From positions 2,467,827-2,531,826 of the forward strand of contig CP076053.1 in NCBI GenBank assembly GCA_018672315.1: a DNA stretch of 64,000 nucleotides. Direction: 5' to 3'. Positions 26,186 through 32,581 of this stretch are shown here, piece by piece (within the stretch, counting starts at the first letter, position 1; each line of letters starts with the position of its first letter). The translations under genes were made by a program, and so were the position numbers. The stretch is from Nocardioidaceae bacterium (GTDB taxonomy: Bacteria; Actinomycetota; Actinomycetes; Propionibacteriales; Nocardioidaceae). Below the pieces are notes generated by a model. That model searched no databases. It saw only the letters and a program-made list of their open reading frames with translations, and was not told the origin of the DNA.

Positions 26186-26713
26186 ATGGCTGATAACGAG
26201 GCGTCGGTCGGTCTTGAGTTGGGGGTCGGCGGCGGAGTCATTCGGGCCAACGCAAAGCTTGCCGTCTCCCTGAAACGGGGTTGGAACAGTCGGGGCCAAG
26301 AGGTACTGGACAGTGTGACCCAAGCCGTTGATGGCGAAGTTCTCGAGCGTCGCCTTCTTCAAGCACCTGAGGTCGAGGTGTTGCTTGCGCGAGCTGTCAA
26401 CGCTGCTGCTGCGTCATCGCTAGCAAGCAAGCGCCGGCTCCTAGCGCGTGTCGTCCAGGCGGCGGTCCTGGATGATGCCGCTATCGATCAGTCAACGCTC
26501 ATCCTTGACGTGCTCGAACAGGTAGATGCCGTCCACATCCGATGTCTTGAAGCGATCGCCCGCGCCGAACTCGAGTCCAAGGAAGCAGGCGATTGGGAGT
26601 TCACGGCGGAGCGAGCTGAGAAGCCATCGAACCAACGTGTTCAAGATGCCGCGGACGGCTACCCGTCTCCCATCATCAAGCGACTAGAGACGCTGGTCGC
26701 GCACGCCCACTGA
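26186..26713 (+). CDS. Hypothetical island protein
   Basis: A 175-residue protein of unknown family: a glycine-rich start (LELGVGGGVIRANAKLAVSL), then largely alpha-helical sequence with Leu/Ala/Glu-rich stretches (RRLLQAPEVEVLLARAVNAA, ILDVLEQVDAVHIRCLEAIA). It has no signal peptide or membrane helix. ATG 26186 follows a GGAGGG Shine-Dalgarno. Base composition is less GC-rich than the core. Its last codons (about 26692-26713) are the antisense of a truncated relaxase, so its natural C-terminus has probably been replaced at a recombination junction. Confidence 0.6.
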   Translation: MADNEASVGLELGVGGGVIRANAKLAVSLKRGWNSRGQEVLDSVTQAVDGEVLERRLLQAPEVEVLLARAVNAAAASSLASKRRLLARVVQAAVLDDAAIDQSTLILDVLEQVDAVHIRCLEAIARAELESKEAGDWEFTAERAEKPSNQRVQDAADGYPSPIIKRLETLVAHAH

Positions 26714-27300
26714 GTGCAGGCCACGCCAAGCGCCGGCCGCGAAGACTCGGGCGTTGACCTGCAGGTGGAGATGCCGGTGCGGGTCGCCAGCGCGCGAGGT
26801 GTAGTGCCGGATCGCCGCGGCCTCGATCTGATCCACCGGCACTTGGACCTGCCGCCCGCGTGGCCCGACCGGGTCGTCGCGTGCTGGGCGACCCAGCTGA
26901 CGATCTCGGCGGCGGCCCTGTCCTGTGCCTCGTCCAGGGTGGCCGAGATGTCGGGGTCCAGGGCCGCGGCCATCGACCAGGTCTTGGGCCCGTTGACGGT
27001 GACCTCGACGAACCGCAGCGCGTTCGCGTCCTCGGGGACCTGACCCTTCTTGCGGCCGGTGTCGACGTCGATCCCGGCGACCCACTGCTCGTATGCGTCG
27101 CTGTCCATCGAGCCGACTTTCGCGACGCTGTCCGGGGCAGCAATGAGCCGCTCGGCGACGCCGATGCCTTCGCCGAGGTAGTAGTCATCGGCCCGGGAGC
27201 GGTCGCGCTCGACGTAGGCGCGCGCGGCCCTCGCCGCGCCCCGGTAGAACTTCACGCCGCCACGCACGCCGACCACCGCCTTCACGATGTCCGTCGACAA
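26684..27300 (-). pseudogene. TrwC/MobF-type relaxase, truncated and frameshifted
   Basis: Reading leftward from TTG 27300: GVKFYRGAARAARAYVERDR, SRADDYYLGEGIGVAERL, FVEVTVNGPKTWSMAAALDP, then a frameshift near 26871 and, in the next frame, RQVQVPVDQIEAAAIRHYTS, AGDPHRHLHLQVNARVFAAG and a stop at 26684. The triple-His HRHLHL region is the metal site of MobF relaxases, which nick and lead plasmid or ICE DNA during conjugation. Only about 200 of the expected 1000 or more residues remain; the helicase part is missing. A single G lost from ACCCGG(G)TCGGG explains the shift. The annotated start is uncertain. Confidence 0.75.
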
Positions 27301-27325
27301 CCAACGGACCCCTAGAAATGACGCG

Positions 27326-27351
27326 TGGGCCGCCCGTCCTCGGGCGGCCCA
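27326..27351. terminator. Strong GC stem-loop
   Basis: TGGGCCGCCC, loop GTCCTC and GGGCGGCCCA form a perfect 10-bp stem, 26 nt upstream of the relaxase remnant start. It would end transcription entering from either side. A second palindrome follows at once. Confidence 0.6.
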
Positions 27352-27352
27352 T

Positions 27353-27368
27353 CTACGAACCTTCGTAG
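27353..27368. repeat. 16-bp palindrome CTACGAACCTTCGTAG
   Basis: Inverted repeat with 7-bp arms and CC/GG centre, directly beside the preceding stem-loop. It could be an operator for a lost island regulator or part of a composite terminator. Confidence 0.5.
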
Positions 27369-27849
27369 CATGCGTGCCGCTTGGAATGGAGGGGTTGAGG
27401 GACCAGGCAGGCAGGCATCCGGAGGGGATTCTGGGAGCTGGCGATAGTCAATGAAGATCAACGACTCGTAGGTCGCTCGGAAGCGATGCCGGGTCGGCAG
27501 CGTAGGCGAGATCGTTGGCGAAACCGGGCCCGTAGGACGCCCCCTTCCCGGAGACGCCACCGGGACAGGGCATACAGGACGGGCGTCCAACATCAGGCCG
27601 CAGCGCAGGCGTGCGTCTCGTAGGAGCTTCGGCATGCGGGAAGAGTCTGGGTCCGCGCTGAGGCGCTGCGCACCGCCCACGAGGCAGTGCGACTGCCCCA
27701 TCGCCGACGCCGGCACGCAGATCCAGGCAGTCGTCGTCCCGCGGGTGGCCAAGAGGTAGAACCGTGTACTGCTGTGGCGGACACCTGCTCTGGTGGCGGC
27801 ACGACCACTCAGCCCATCCCGCACCGGGTCGCCCCAACCCCTTGTGGGC
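27369..27849. other. Island segment without a confident gene
   Basis: About 480 bases. A 170-codon frame on the minus strand (27312-27824) runs through the terminator palindromes and looks spurious. Two minus-strand frames hold short protein-like stretches (RMPKLLRDARLRCGLMLDA, and GPGFANDLAYAADPASLPSD ending at 27448), which could be one gene broken by a frameshift, but I cannot join them convincingly. Probably decayed sequence. Confidence 0.4.
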
Positions 27850-27855
27850 TAGCGT
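27850..27855 (+). promoter_or_regulatory. -10 box (TAGCGT), leaderless
   Basis: TAGCGT ends 7 nt before GTG 27863 and sets the hydrolase start. Confidence 0.5.
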
Positions 27856-27862
27856 CCCGGGT

Positions 27863-28645
27863 GTGACGTTAAATTACGAAAGACGAGGGAGCGGCAGTCC
27901 GCTGTTGCTGGTGCACGGTCTGGGCGCTGGGTGGCGATCCTGGTCCCCGATCCTCGACGAGCTGGCTGAGAGTCGTGAGGTCATCGCCGTCGACCTACCG
28001 GGGTTCGGTGAGACGCCGCCGTTGACGGGGGAGGTCTCGATCGCCACCCTGACCGATGCCGTCGCGGACTTCATCCGCGAGCAGGGCTTGGACGGGGTCT
28101 CGACCGTCGGCCAGTCGATGGGCGGTCGGATGGTCCTCGAGCTCGCGCGGCGAGGCGTCGGCGGCGACACCGTGGCGTTGGACCCGGGCGGCTTCTGGAG
28201 CGACCGCGAGCTCGCCGTCTTCGGCGCCACGCTGCGACCGTCCGTCGCTCTGGTCCGAGCGCTGAGAGGCGTGCTGCCCACATTGCTCGGCAGCCCTGTG
28301 GGTAGGACTCTGCTGCTGGCGCAGCTGTCGGCGCGGCCCTGGGCGCTCTCGCGTGAGACCGTGCTGCCGGACGTGCGTGGGTTGGCCGACTCCCCGGCGA
28401 CCGGCGCTGCCCTGGATGCCCTGACCAAGGGGCCCAAGCAACAGGGAGCCCCGGCTGGCACAGTGCCCGGCCGGGTCACGATCGGTTGGGGTCGACGTGA
28501 CCTGATCACCCTGCCGAGACAGGCCGCACGTGCCACGGAACTGTTTCCCGACGCAGTGCTGCACTGGTTCGAGCGGTGCGGTCACTTCCCACAGTGGGAC
28601 GCACCGCTCGAAGCGACCCGACTGATCCTCGACAGCACCGACTAA
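27863..28645 (+). CDS. Alpha/beta hydrolase (island cargo)
   Basis: A 260-residue hydrolase: LLLVHGLGAGWRSW, AVDLPGFGETP, nucleophile elbow GQSMGG, acid in WGRRDLITLP and catalytic His in ERCGHFPQWDAP, all intact. It resembles the broad epoxide-hydrolase/haloalkane-dehalogenase-like superfamily, and the product is uncertain. It is the only metabolic gene in the island with no lesion. A longer frame back to 27764 lacks protein-like sequence; the GTG after TAGCGT is preferred. Confidence 0.8.
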   Translation: MTLNYERRGSGSPLLLVHGLGAGWRSWSPILDELAESREVIAVDLPGFGETPPLTGEVSIATLTDAVADFIREQGLDGVSTVGQSMGGRMVLELARRGVGGDTVALDPGGFWSDRELAVFGATLRPSVALVRALRGVLPTLLGSPVGRTLLLAQLSARPWALSRETVLPDVRGLADSPATGAALDALTKGPKQQGAPAGTVPGRVTIGWGRRDLITLPRQAARATELFPDAVLHWFERCGHFPQWDAPLEATRLILDSTD

Positions 28646-28806
28646 GGTCTCCTGTTGGCCAGCCGACGACCGCACCCGTCGCCGCAAGCGAATCGTCAGG
28701 CCGAACGTGATCGCCCATCGGGTCGCTCCGCGAGCCCATGGTCGCGCGGGACGGGCTCCGGATCGGACGCCGCTCCGGCACGGTCTTCGGGACCAGGCGG
28801 CTTGAA
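28646..28806. other. Gap between island genes
   Basis: Lies between the hydrolase stop and the convergent lipoprotein remnant. I see no gene, promoter or strong hairpin in it. Confidence 0.4.
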
Positions 28807-29456
28807 CTACTCCTGTCGGCCTGCAGACTTGAGGGCCGGCAGGAGTTCATCCGTACCGGTCAGGACACCTGCCGCGGTGCCGTCTTGCGTAGCGGCGCCC
28901 GGAGGTGTCGTGAACGGGTCGTCGGTCAAACTGACGTCGCCACATCCGAAGTCGTCGACAACAACGCCCGTCAGGTCACGGCCAGTGGCGTACACCAGCA
29001 TCCACCGCGGCCCCAAATCTGACCTGCCATGCACGGGCGTCGGATGCCGGCTCCAGTTCGCTGAGCTGTGCGTCGAACACCGGCAGGTCCTGGGTGCTGA
29101 CCTCGTGCGCTAGATCGATGAGTCGCCAGCGCAGGCGCGTGCCGTCGCCATCCGGCCCGGAGTCAGATGGGACAGGGGCGTAGCGGCAGACCCCATGCTT
29201 CCTCGGGCACGGACAGTTCTGGGGAGCTATCGGCCGGCCTCTGCACGCCGAAGTCGTACCCCGGCTCGGAACGCTGCGCTAACCACTCAGGACAGACGCG
29301 ACCGCCGGGCCTGCCCATCTCGTCGACTTGCGGGATCTCGGCCCCGGACTGATCCGGCCGCGACCCCGAACCGCTACACCCGGAAAGGGCCAGGCAGGAG
29401 ATCAGCACCCCTAGCGTGTAGAGCCAGCCGACGACCACGCCGCGCAGAGTGTTCAT
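28807..29456 (-). pseudogene. Secreted lipoprotein gene with two frameshifts
   Basis: From ATG 29456 (GGAGG Shine-Dalgarno upstream) the protein starts MNTLRGVVVGWLYTLGVLIS and has lipobox LSGC. Frame 1 runs to 29163. A shift at the C run 29191-29194 restores VCRYAPVPSDSGPDGDG and RWRLIDLAHEVSTQDLPVFD. A second at 29011-29017 restores RWMLVYATGRDLTGVVVDDF and TAAGVLTGTDELLPALKS to a TAG at 28807. Repaired, it would be about 215 residues. Both lesions sit at short homopolymers. Family and function are not recognised; it resembles actinobacterial surface lipoproteins of unknown role. Confidence 0.65.
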
Positions 29457-29652
29457 CGAAGCCTCCAGGAACCGTGGACCGGCGATGCCACCAACCAGAC
29501 GCTCAGCGAACACAGTCGGTTCCGCGAGCCCAACCTCCTGCGGGCCCTACGACGCCGCGGTGGCAGCTGGCTCCGACGGCCGCGAGCGGATCGGCAACCG
29601 GGACGCTCCGCGAGCCCCTCGGCAACCGTCTACGCAATGGGGGTCAGGCGAA
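29457..29652. other. Intergenic stretch in the island
   Basis: Between the divergent lipoprotein remnant and the antitoxin gene. It contains the word CCGCGAGCCC twice (a third copy lies near 28730) but no recognisable gene. Confidence 0.4.
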
Positions 29653-29702
29653 ACGTTTCTCATTGTTGCATGCGCAGATTGAGTGACTAGAATGAGAAAC
29701 GT
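29653..29702 (+). promoter_or_regulatory. Antitoxin promoter inside a 12-bp inverted repeat
   Basis: ACGTTTCTCATT (29653-29664) and AATGAGAAACGT (29691-29702) are perfect 12-bp inverted arms, 26 nt apart. TTGCAT (29666-29671), 16 nt, TAGAAT (29688-29693) lies between and across them, and GTG 29701 follows 7 nt later. A protein bound to both arms would cover the -10 box and start site, as expected for autorepression by the Xre antitoxin. Confidence 0.7.
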
Positions 29703-30162
29703 GCCAGCCACTAGTCCGTACACGAGCCCCGAGCAAGAGGCGGACCTCGAGCGCCTCGGCGCCCGGCTGCGCGAACGCCGAAAGGCCCTCGGTGTCACGG
29801 CAATCGCCTGCGCCGAAGCCGCTGGCGTTTCGCGTGTCACCCTGCACAGGATCGAGGCAGGCAACCCCTCGGTCACTATCGGCGCCTACGGCAACGTTGC
29901 CGCCGCGCTCGGACTTCACCTCGTCGTCCCGGTCCTCGACGCGCCCGCAGCAGAACCCGCGACGGTCACGGTCGGCGACTACCCCGGCCTGCGCACCCTG
30001 GCCTGGCAGACAGACGCCGGCACCACCGTCACCGAGACGGAGGCCCTCAACCTCTACGAGCGCGGCTGGCGACACCTCGACCAGGAGACGCTGACCGACC
30101 AGGAGAAGGCGTTCATCCAGCACCTGGCTGACACCTACAGCAACGGGAGGCTGCTTGTTTAG
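29701..30162 (+). CDS. Xre-type HTH antitoxin
   Basis: A 153-residue protein with a Cro/C1-type helix-turn-helix (LGARLRERRKALGVTAIACA and AAGVSRVTLHRIEAGNPSVT, residues about 18-60) and a C-terminal half (LAWQTDAGTTVTETEALNLY) likely to contact the toxin. It is the antitoxin and autorepressor of the AbiEii-type toxin that begins inside its last codons. The start is GTG 29701, set by the leaderless promoter; a GTG at 29683 lies upstream of the -10 box. Its probable operator is the 12-bp inverted repeat over the promoter. Confidence 0.8.
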   Translation: MPATSPYTSPEQEADLERLGARLRERRKALGVTAIACAEAAGVSRVTLHRIEAGNPSVTIGAYGNVAAALGLHLVVPVLDAPAAEPATVTVGDYPGLRTLAWQTDAGTTVTETEALNLYERGWRHLDQETLTDQEKAFIQHLADTYSNGRLLV

Positions 30163-30877
30163 GCGGCTGCATCACCAACAGGTGGCTGAGGTGCTGTCGA
30201 TGCTCAATGCACCACTCCTGGCCGAGCACAACTGCTGGTTCGGAGGCGGCACCGCGATCGTCCTTGTCAACGGTGAGTTCCGCGAGTCGGTCGATATCGA
30301 CTTCCTGGTCTCCGACCCGAAGTCCTACCGCGAGCTGCGCCAGATCGTCAGGGACCATGGGCTCGCAGCTCTGGCTACCCGCGAACTGGACTTGGGTCGG
30401 ACACCCGCTGTCGACGGTTACGGCATCAGGGCTTCGGTGCTCGTTGCGGGGATGGCGATCAAGTTCGAGATCATTCATGAAGGCCGCATCGCCCTCGACA
30501 CTCCCTCCCCGGACGATGAGATCTGTGGGTTGCGGATCCTGACGCGCACCGACCAGGTCGCAACCAAGCTGCTCGCCAACGACGACCGTTGGGCAGACAC
30601 GTCGACGTTCAGCCGCGACCTGATCGACCTGGCCATGATGAAACCCGACATCAGCGCCCTGAAGGCCGGCGCGCGCAAGGCAGTCGATGCGTACGGCACG
30701 ACAATCGACGAGAGCCTCAACAAGGCCGTCACCCACCTCCAAGATCGCCCGCAACGTCTCGACGACTACCTCCGAGCACTCAAGATCGACGCGCCCCGAG
30801 CAGTCGTCTGGCAGAGCATCCGCGATCTCTCTGCACGATGCGCGAAGGTCGAAGCTCTGCGTCGGCGCTCGGGCTAG
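30155..30877 (+). CDS. AbiEii/AbiGii-family nucleotidyltransferase toxin
   Basis: A 240-residue DUF1814-type nucleotidyltransferase. The fold's GGGTA (residues 30-34) and the catalytic RESVDIDF (43-50) are intact, followed by IKFEIIHEG and TRTDQVATKLLAND. Family members such as AbiEii and mycobacterial MenT modify tRNA or other targets and block growth. TTG 30155 is the likely start: GGGAGG lies 5 nt upstream and the gene overlaps the antitoxin by 8 nt. The partner is an Xre protein, not the AbiEi winged-helix antitoxin. A 3' fragment of a related gene lies at 32483-32548. Confidence 0.82.
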   Translation: MFRRLHHQQVAEVLSMLNAPLLAEHNCWFGGGTAIVLVNGEFRESVDIDFLVSDPKSYRELRQIVRDHGLAALATRELDLGRTPAVDGYGIRASVLVAGMAIKFEIIHEGRIALDTPSPDDEICGLRILTRTDQVATKLLANDDRWADTSTFSRDLIDLAMMKPDISALKAGARKAVDAYGTTIDESLNKAVTHLQDRPQRLDDYLRALKIDAPRAVVWQSIRDLSARCAKVEALRRRSG

Positions 30878-30921
30878 CCTGACCGTCCCCGGGGGCTGGT
30901 GAGCGGCTTGACTGATTGTCG

Positions 30922-30949
30922 ATATAACAGAGGATAACGTCAATTATAT
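30922..30949 (+). promoter_or_regulatory. -10 box and AT-rich inverted repeat before the HTH-MNT gene
   Basis: TAACGT (30935-30940) ends 7 nt before ATG 30948, predicting a leaderless message. ATATAA (30922-30927) and TTATAT (30944-30949) flank it as inverted arms, a possible autorepression site. The stretch is strikingly AT-rich for this genome. Confidence 0.5.
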
Positions 30950-31532
30950 GAGAACAGAGTCGCCGCTCCTCGCTCCGATCTTCAGGTCGGACGGTCAGGC
31001 GCGCCTACTCTCGGCGATCTTGCTCACCGACGAGGAGCTGAGCATCACCGACCTGGCTGAACACGCCGGGCTGGCCTATCCGACTGCACATCGCGAGGTC
31101 TCGCGGCTGCTGGAGGCCGGCATCCTCACCCAGCGAGAGGTGGGCCGCACGAGGCTGATCCGAGCCAACGATCAGAGCCCCCTGGTCGAGCCCCTGCGTG
31201 AGATCCTCACGGTCGCGACAGGCCCCGTGGTGATGCTGGCGCGGGAGCTGGCCGACGTCGATGGCATCGAGTCGGCGTTCCTCTACGGCTCCTTCGCCGC
31301 GCGGCTGCAGGGGGAACCCGGGCCGGCGCCGCACGACATCGACCTCATGGTGGTCGGCCGGCCCGATGTCGACGCGGTATACGAGGCGTGTACTCGCGTC
31401 GAGGAGTCAGTGCGCCGCCCCATCAACCCAACGATCCTGACCTCAGCCGAGCTCGCCGAGCCCTCCGGTTTCCTGGAGACCGTGCGCAACGGTCCGGCGG
31501 TTGCGGTGATCGGGGAGCTGCCGTGGCGCTGA
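30948..31532 (+). CDS. Winged-helix/MNT nucleotidyltransferase (antitoxin-like)
   Basis: A 194-residue fusion: an N-terminal winged helix (ELSITDLAEHAGLAYPTAHR, residues about 30-75) and a C-terminal minimal nucleotidyltransferase domain with YGSFAARL (113-120) and DIDLMVV (130-136). In MNT-HEPN modules the MNT protein AMPylates or otherwise neutralises the HEPN RNase; here it also has its own DNA-binding domain and could autoregulate. The downstream HEPN gene overlaps by 10 nt but is frameshifted, so this antitoxin may now act alone. Catalytic residues appear intact. Confidence 0.78.
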   Translation: MRTESPLLAPIFRSDGQARLLSAILLTDEELSITDLAEHAGLAYPTAHREVSRLLEAGILTQREVGRTRLIRANDQSPLVEPLREILTVATGPVVMLARELADVDGIESAFLYGSFAARLQGEPGPAPHDIDLMVVGRPDVDAVYEACTRVEESVRRPINPTILTSAELAEPSGFLETVRNGPAVAVIGELPWR

Positions 31533-31980
31533 CACCCCTGACCCGCGTCCAGCAAGCGACAGTGATCGCGCTGGTCGAGGCGCGACGACTCGACGCGGTG
31601 CCCGCGGACCCTGCGCGGGCGGCCTCGTTCCTCCGGCAGGCCGAGGACCGCCTGAGCCAGCTGCCGCTCCTCACCAGCGTTGCCGTCCGGTACGGCATCG
31701 CCTACGACGCGTGCCATGACGTCGGCGAGGCGCTGCTCGCGCCTACGGCTTCCGCACGGCCAACGGGCCCGGCCAGCACGAGGCTCTGGGCCGCTACCTG
31801 CGAGCGGTCCTCGACAAGCCTCCGGCGGACAAGGCGGCACGGGAGTTCGACCGCCTGCGACGCCAGCGCAACCAAGCCCAGTACGAAGCGAAGCCGGTGG
31901 GTGCGGCGGCCACCGATAAGGCCGAGCAGGTCGCTCGGACGCTGTTCGATGCCGCAGCCGCCCGAGGGGTCGGGCAGTGA
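31523..31980 (+). pseudogene. HEPN-domain gene, frameshifted
   Basis: GTG 31523 (GGGGAG Shine-Dalgarno) begins LTPLTRVQQATVIALVEARR, then ASFLRQAEDRLSQLPLLTSV and GIAYDACHDVGEALLA. A one-base loss near 31740 shifts to AYGFRTANGPGQHEALGRYL and REFDRLRRQRNQAQYEAKPV, ending at 31978-31980. RQRNQAQYE matches the HEPN active-site pattern RNxxx(H/Y). Repaired, it would be about 152 residues and the likely toxin partner of the HTH-MNT protein it overlaps. As read, the HEPN signature is not translated in frame. Confidence 0.72.
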
Positions 31981-31987
31981 CGCCAGC

Positions 31988-32017
31988 GGTCCGCAAATAG
32001 TCCGCAAGAAGTCCGGC
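31988..32017 (+). repeat. Right arm-type boxes, three at 11-bp spacing
   Basis: GGTCCGCA (31988), AGTCCGCA (31999) and AGTCCGGC (32010) start exactly 11 bp apart, matching the two-copy array at 25581-25599. The rest of 31981-32134 holds no gene. Confidence 0.6.
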
Positions 32018-32134
32018 GGAGGCCGATCCTCGCCGACGACGTCCAACGTTCTCAGGATTGCGTTTGTGCAGATCAGACCGCATTTTCCGGCCTCCATCAA
32101 CGGTGACCGTCAACACCCGAAACACCCGGTTTTC

Positions 32135-32153
32135 GTTCCGCTTCAACGTCTGA
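32135..32153 (+). repeat. attR core
   Basis: GTTCCGCTTCAACGTCTGA repeats the ychF 3' end with one synonymous change. It marks the right limit of the island. Confidence 0.72.
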
Positions 32154-32206
32154 GTGAGGCGTGCACAAGACGACCGCTTGAGGCAGTCCATCTCGGAACT
32201 GATAAG

Positions 32207-32212
32207 TAGCCT
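32207..32212 (+). promoter_or_regulatory. -10 box (TAGCCT), leaderless
   Basis: TAGCCT lies 6 nt before the ATG of the AbrB-type pseudogene, so the promoter seems preserved although the gene is broken. Confidence 0.45.
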
Positions 32213-32218
32213 GCCCCC

Positions 32219-32460
32219 ATGAAGGCGACCATCGATTCGGCCGCCGGGCGCCTGCTGGTGCCGAACAGCTTGCGTGATGCCTGGGCTTGACGGCTGGATC
32301 AACAGTGGACGTATCCGCGAACGGCGAAGGACTGCAGATCACTCCCCGTGAGCGGTCGGCGCGTCTCGAACGTGACGACGAGGGTCGCCTCGTCGCGCAG
32401 GCCGAGACTGTCGTGACCGACGAGGCAGTCTTCTCACTGAACGACTGCGGGCGGCGTTGA
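32219..32460 (+). pseudogene. AbrB/MazE/SpoVT antitoxin, frameshifted
   Basis: ATG 32219 starts MKATIDSAAGRLLVPNSLRD, the swapped-hairpin AbrB opening of VapB-like antitoxins, but reaches TGA at 32288. One base lost near 32279 restores LGLTAGSTVDVSANGEGLQI and ERDDEGRLVAQAETVVTDEA to a stop at 32458-32460, about 80 residues in all. No PIN-domain (VapC) toxin follows. It lies just outside the right end of the island. Confidence 0.75.
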
Positions 32461-32482
32461 CCGACGGACCCACGTGGTCAGG

Positions 32483-32548
32483 CAGTGCACCCGCGACCTC
32501 TCCGCACGGTGCGTGAGGATCGAAGCTCTCGGTCGGCGCTCGGAGTGA
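32483..32548 (+). pseudogene. 3' remnant of a second AbiEii-type toxin gene
   Basis: The 21-codon stretch QCTRDLSARCVRIEALGRRS plus Glu and TGA aligns codon for codon with the end of the AbiEii gene at 30812-30877 (QSIRDLSARCAKVEALRRRS), and similarity continues past the stop (CCTGACCG). Nothing of the 5' part is present. It is a leftover of a related toxin gene, separated from the intact copy by the right end of the island. Confidence 0.7.
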
Positions 32549-32569
32549 CCTGACCGACCCTTCTGGATC

Positions 32570-32575
32570 TAGGTT
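32570..32575 (+). promoter_or_regulatory. -10 box (TAGGTT), leaderless
   Basis: TAGGTT ends 6 nt before ATG 32582. Confidence 0.5.
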
Positions 32576-32581
32576 GGTGAG

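Larger units (their letters stand above)
25521..32153. mobile_element. Degraded integrated island at the 3' end of ychF
   Basis: A 6.6-kb segment bounded by 19-bp direct repeats (18/19), one being the 3' end of ychF. Just inside each end are AGTCCGCA-type boxes at exact 11-bp steps, like integrase arm sites, and a related GCGTTTGYGCAGRTCAGA word (25546-25563 and 32060-32077). Cargo: a relaxase remnant, toxin-antitoxin genes, a hydrolase, a lipoprotein remnant and hypotheticals. At least five single-base frameshift lesions fall inside, while nearly all the core is clean. The word CGTACG, common outside, occurs once. No integrase gene is visible, so the element is probably immobile. It may descend from an integrative mobilizable element or actinobacterial ICE. 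Confidence 0.75.

Noticed and set aside
27312-27824. 170-codon minus-strand frame in the island
   Set aside because: Its end runs through the GC stem-loop and 16-bp palindrome, and composition is irregular; kept only as an unresolved region.
27369-27849. Insertion sequence in the island gap
   Set aside because: No terminal inverted repeats, target duplication or transposase motif could be found.
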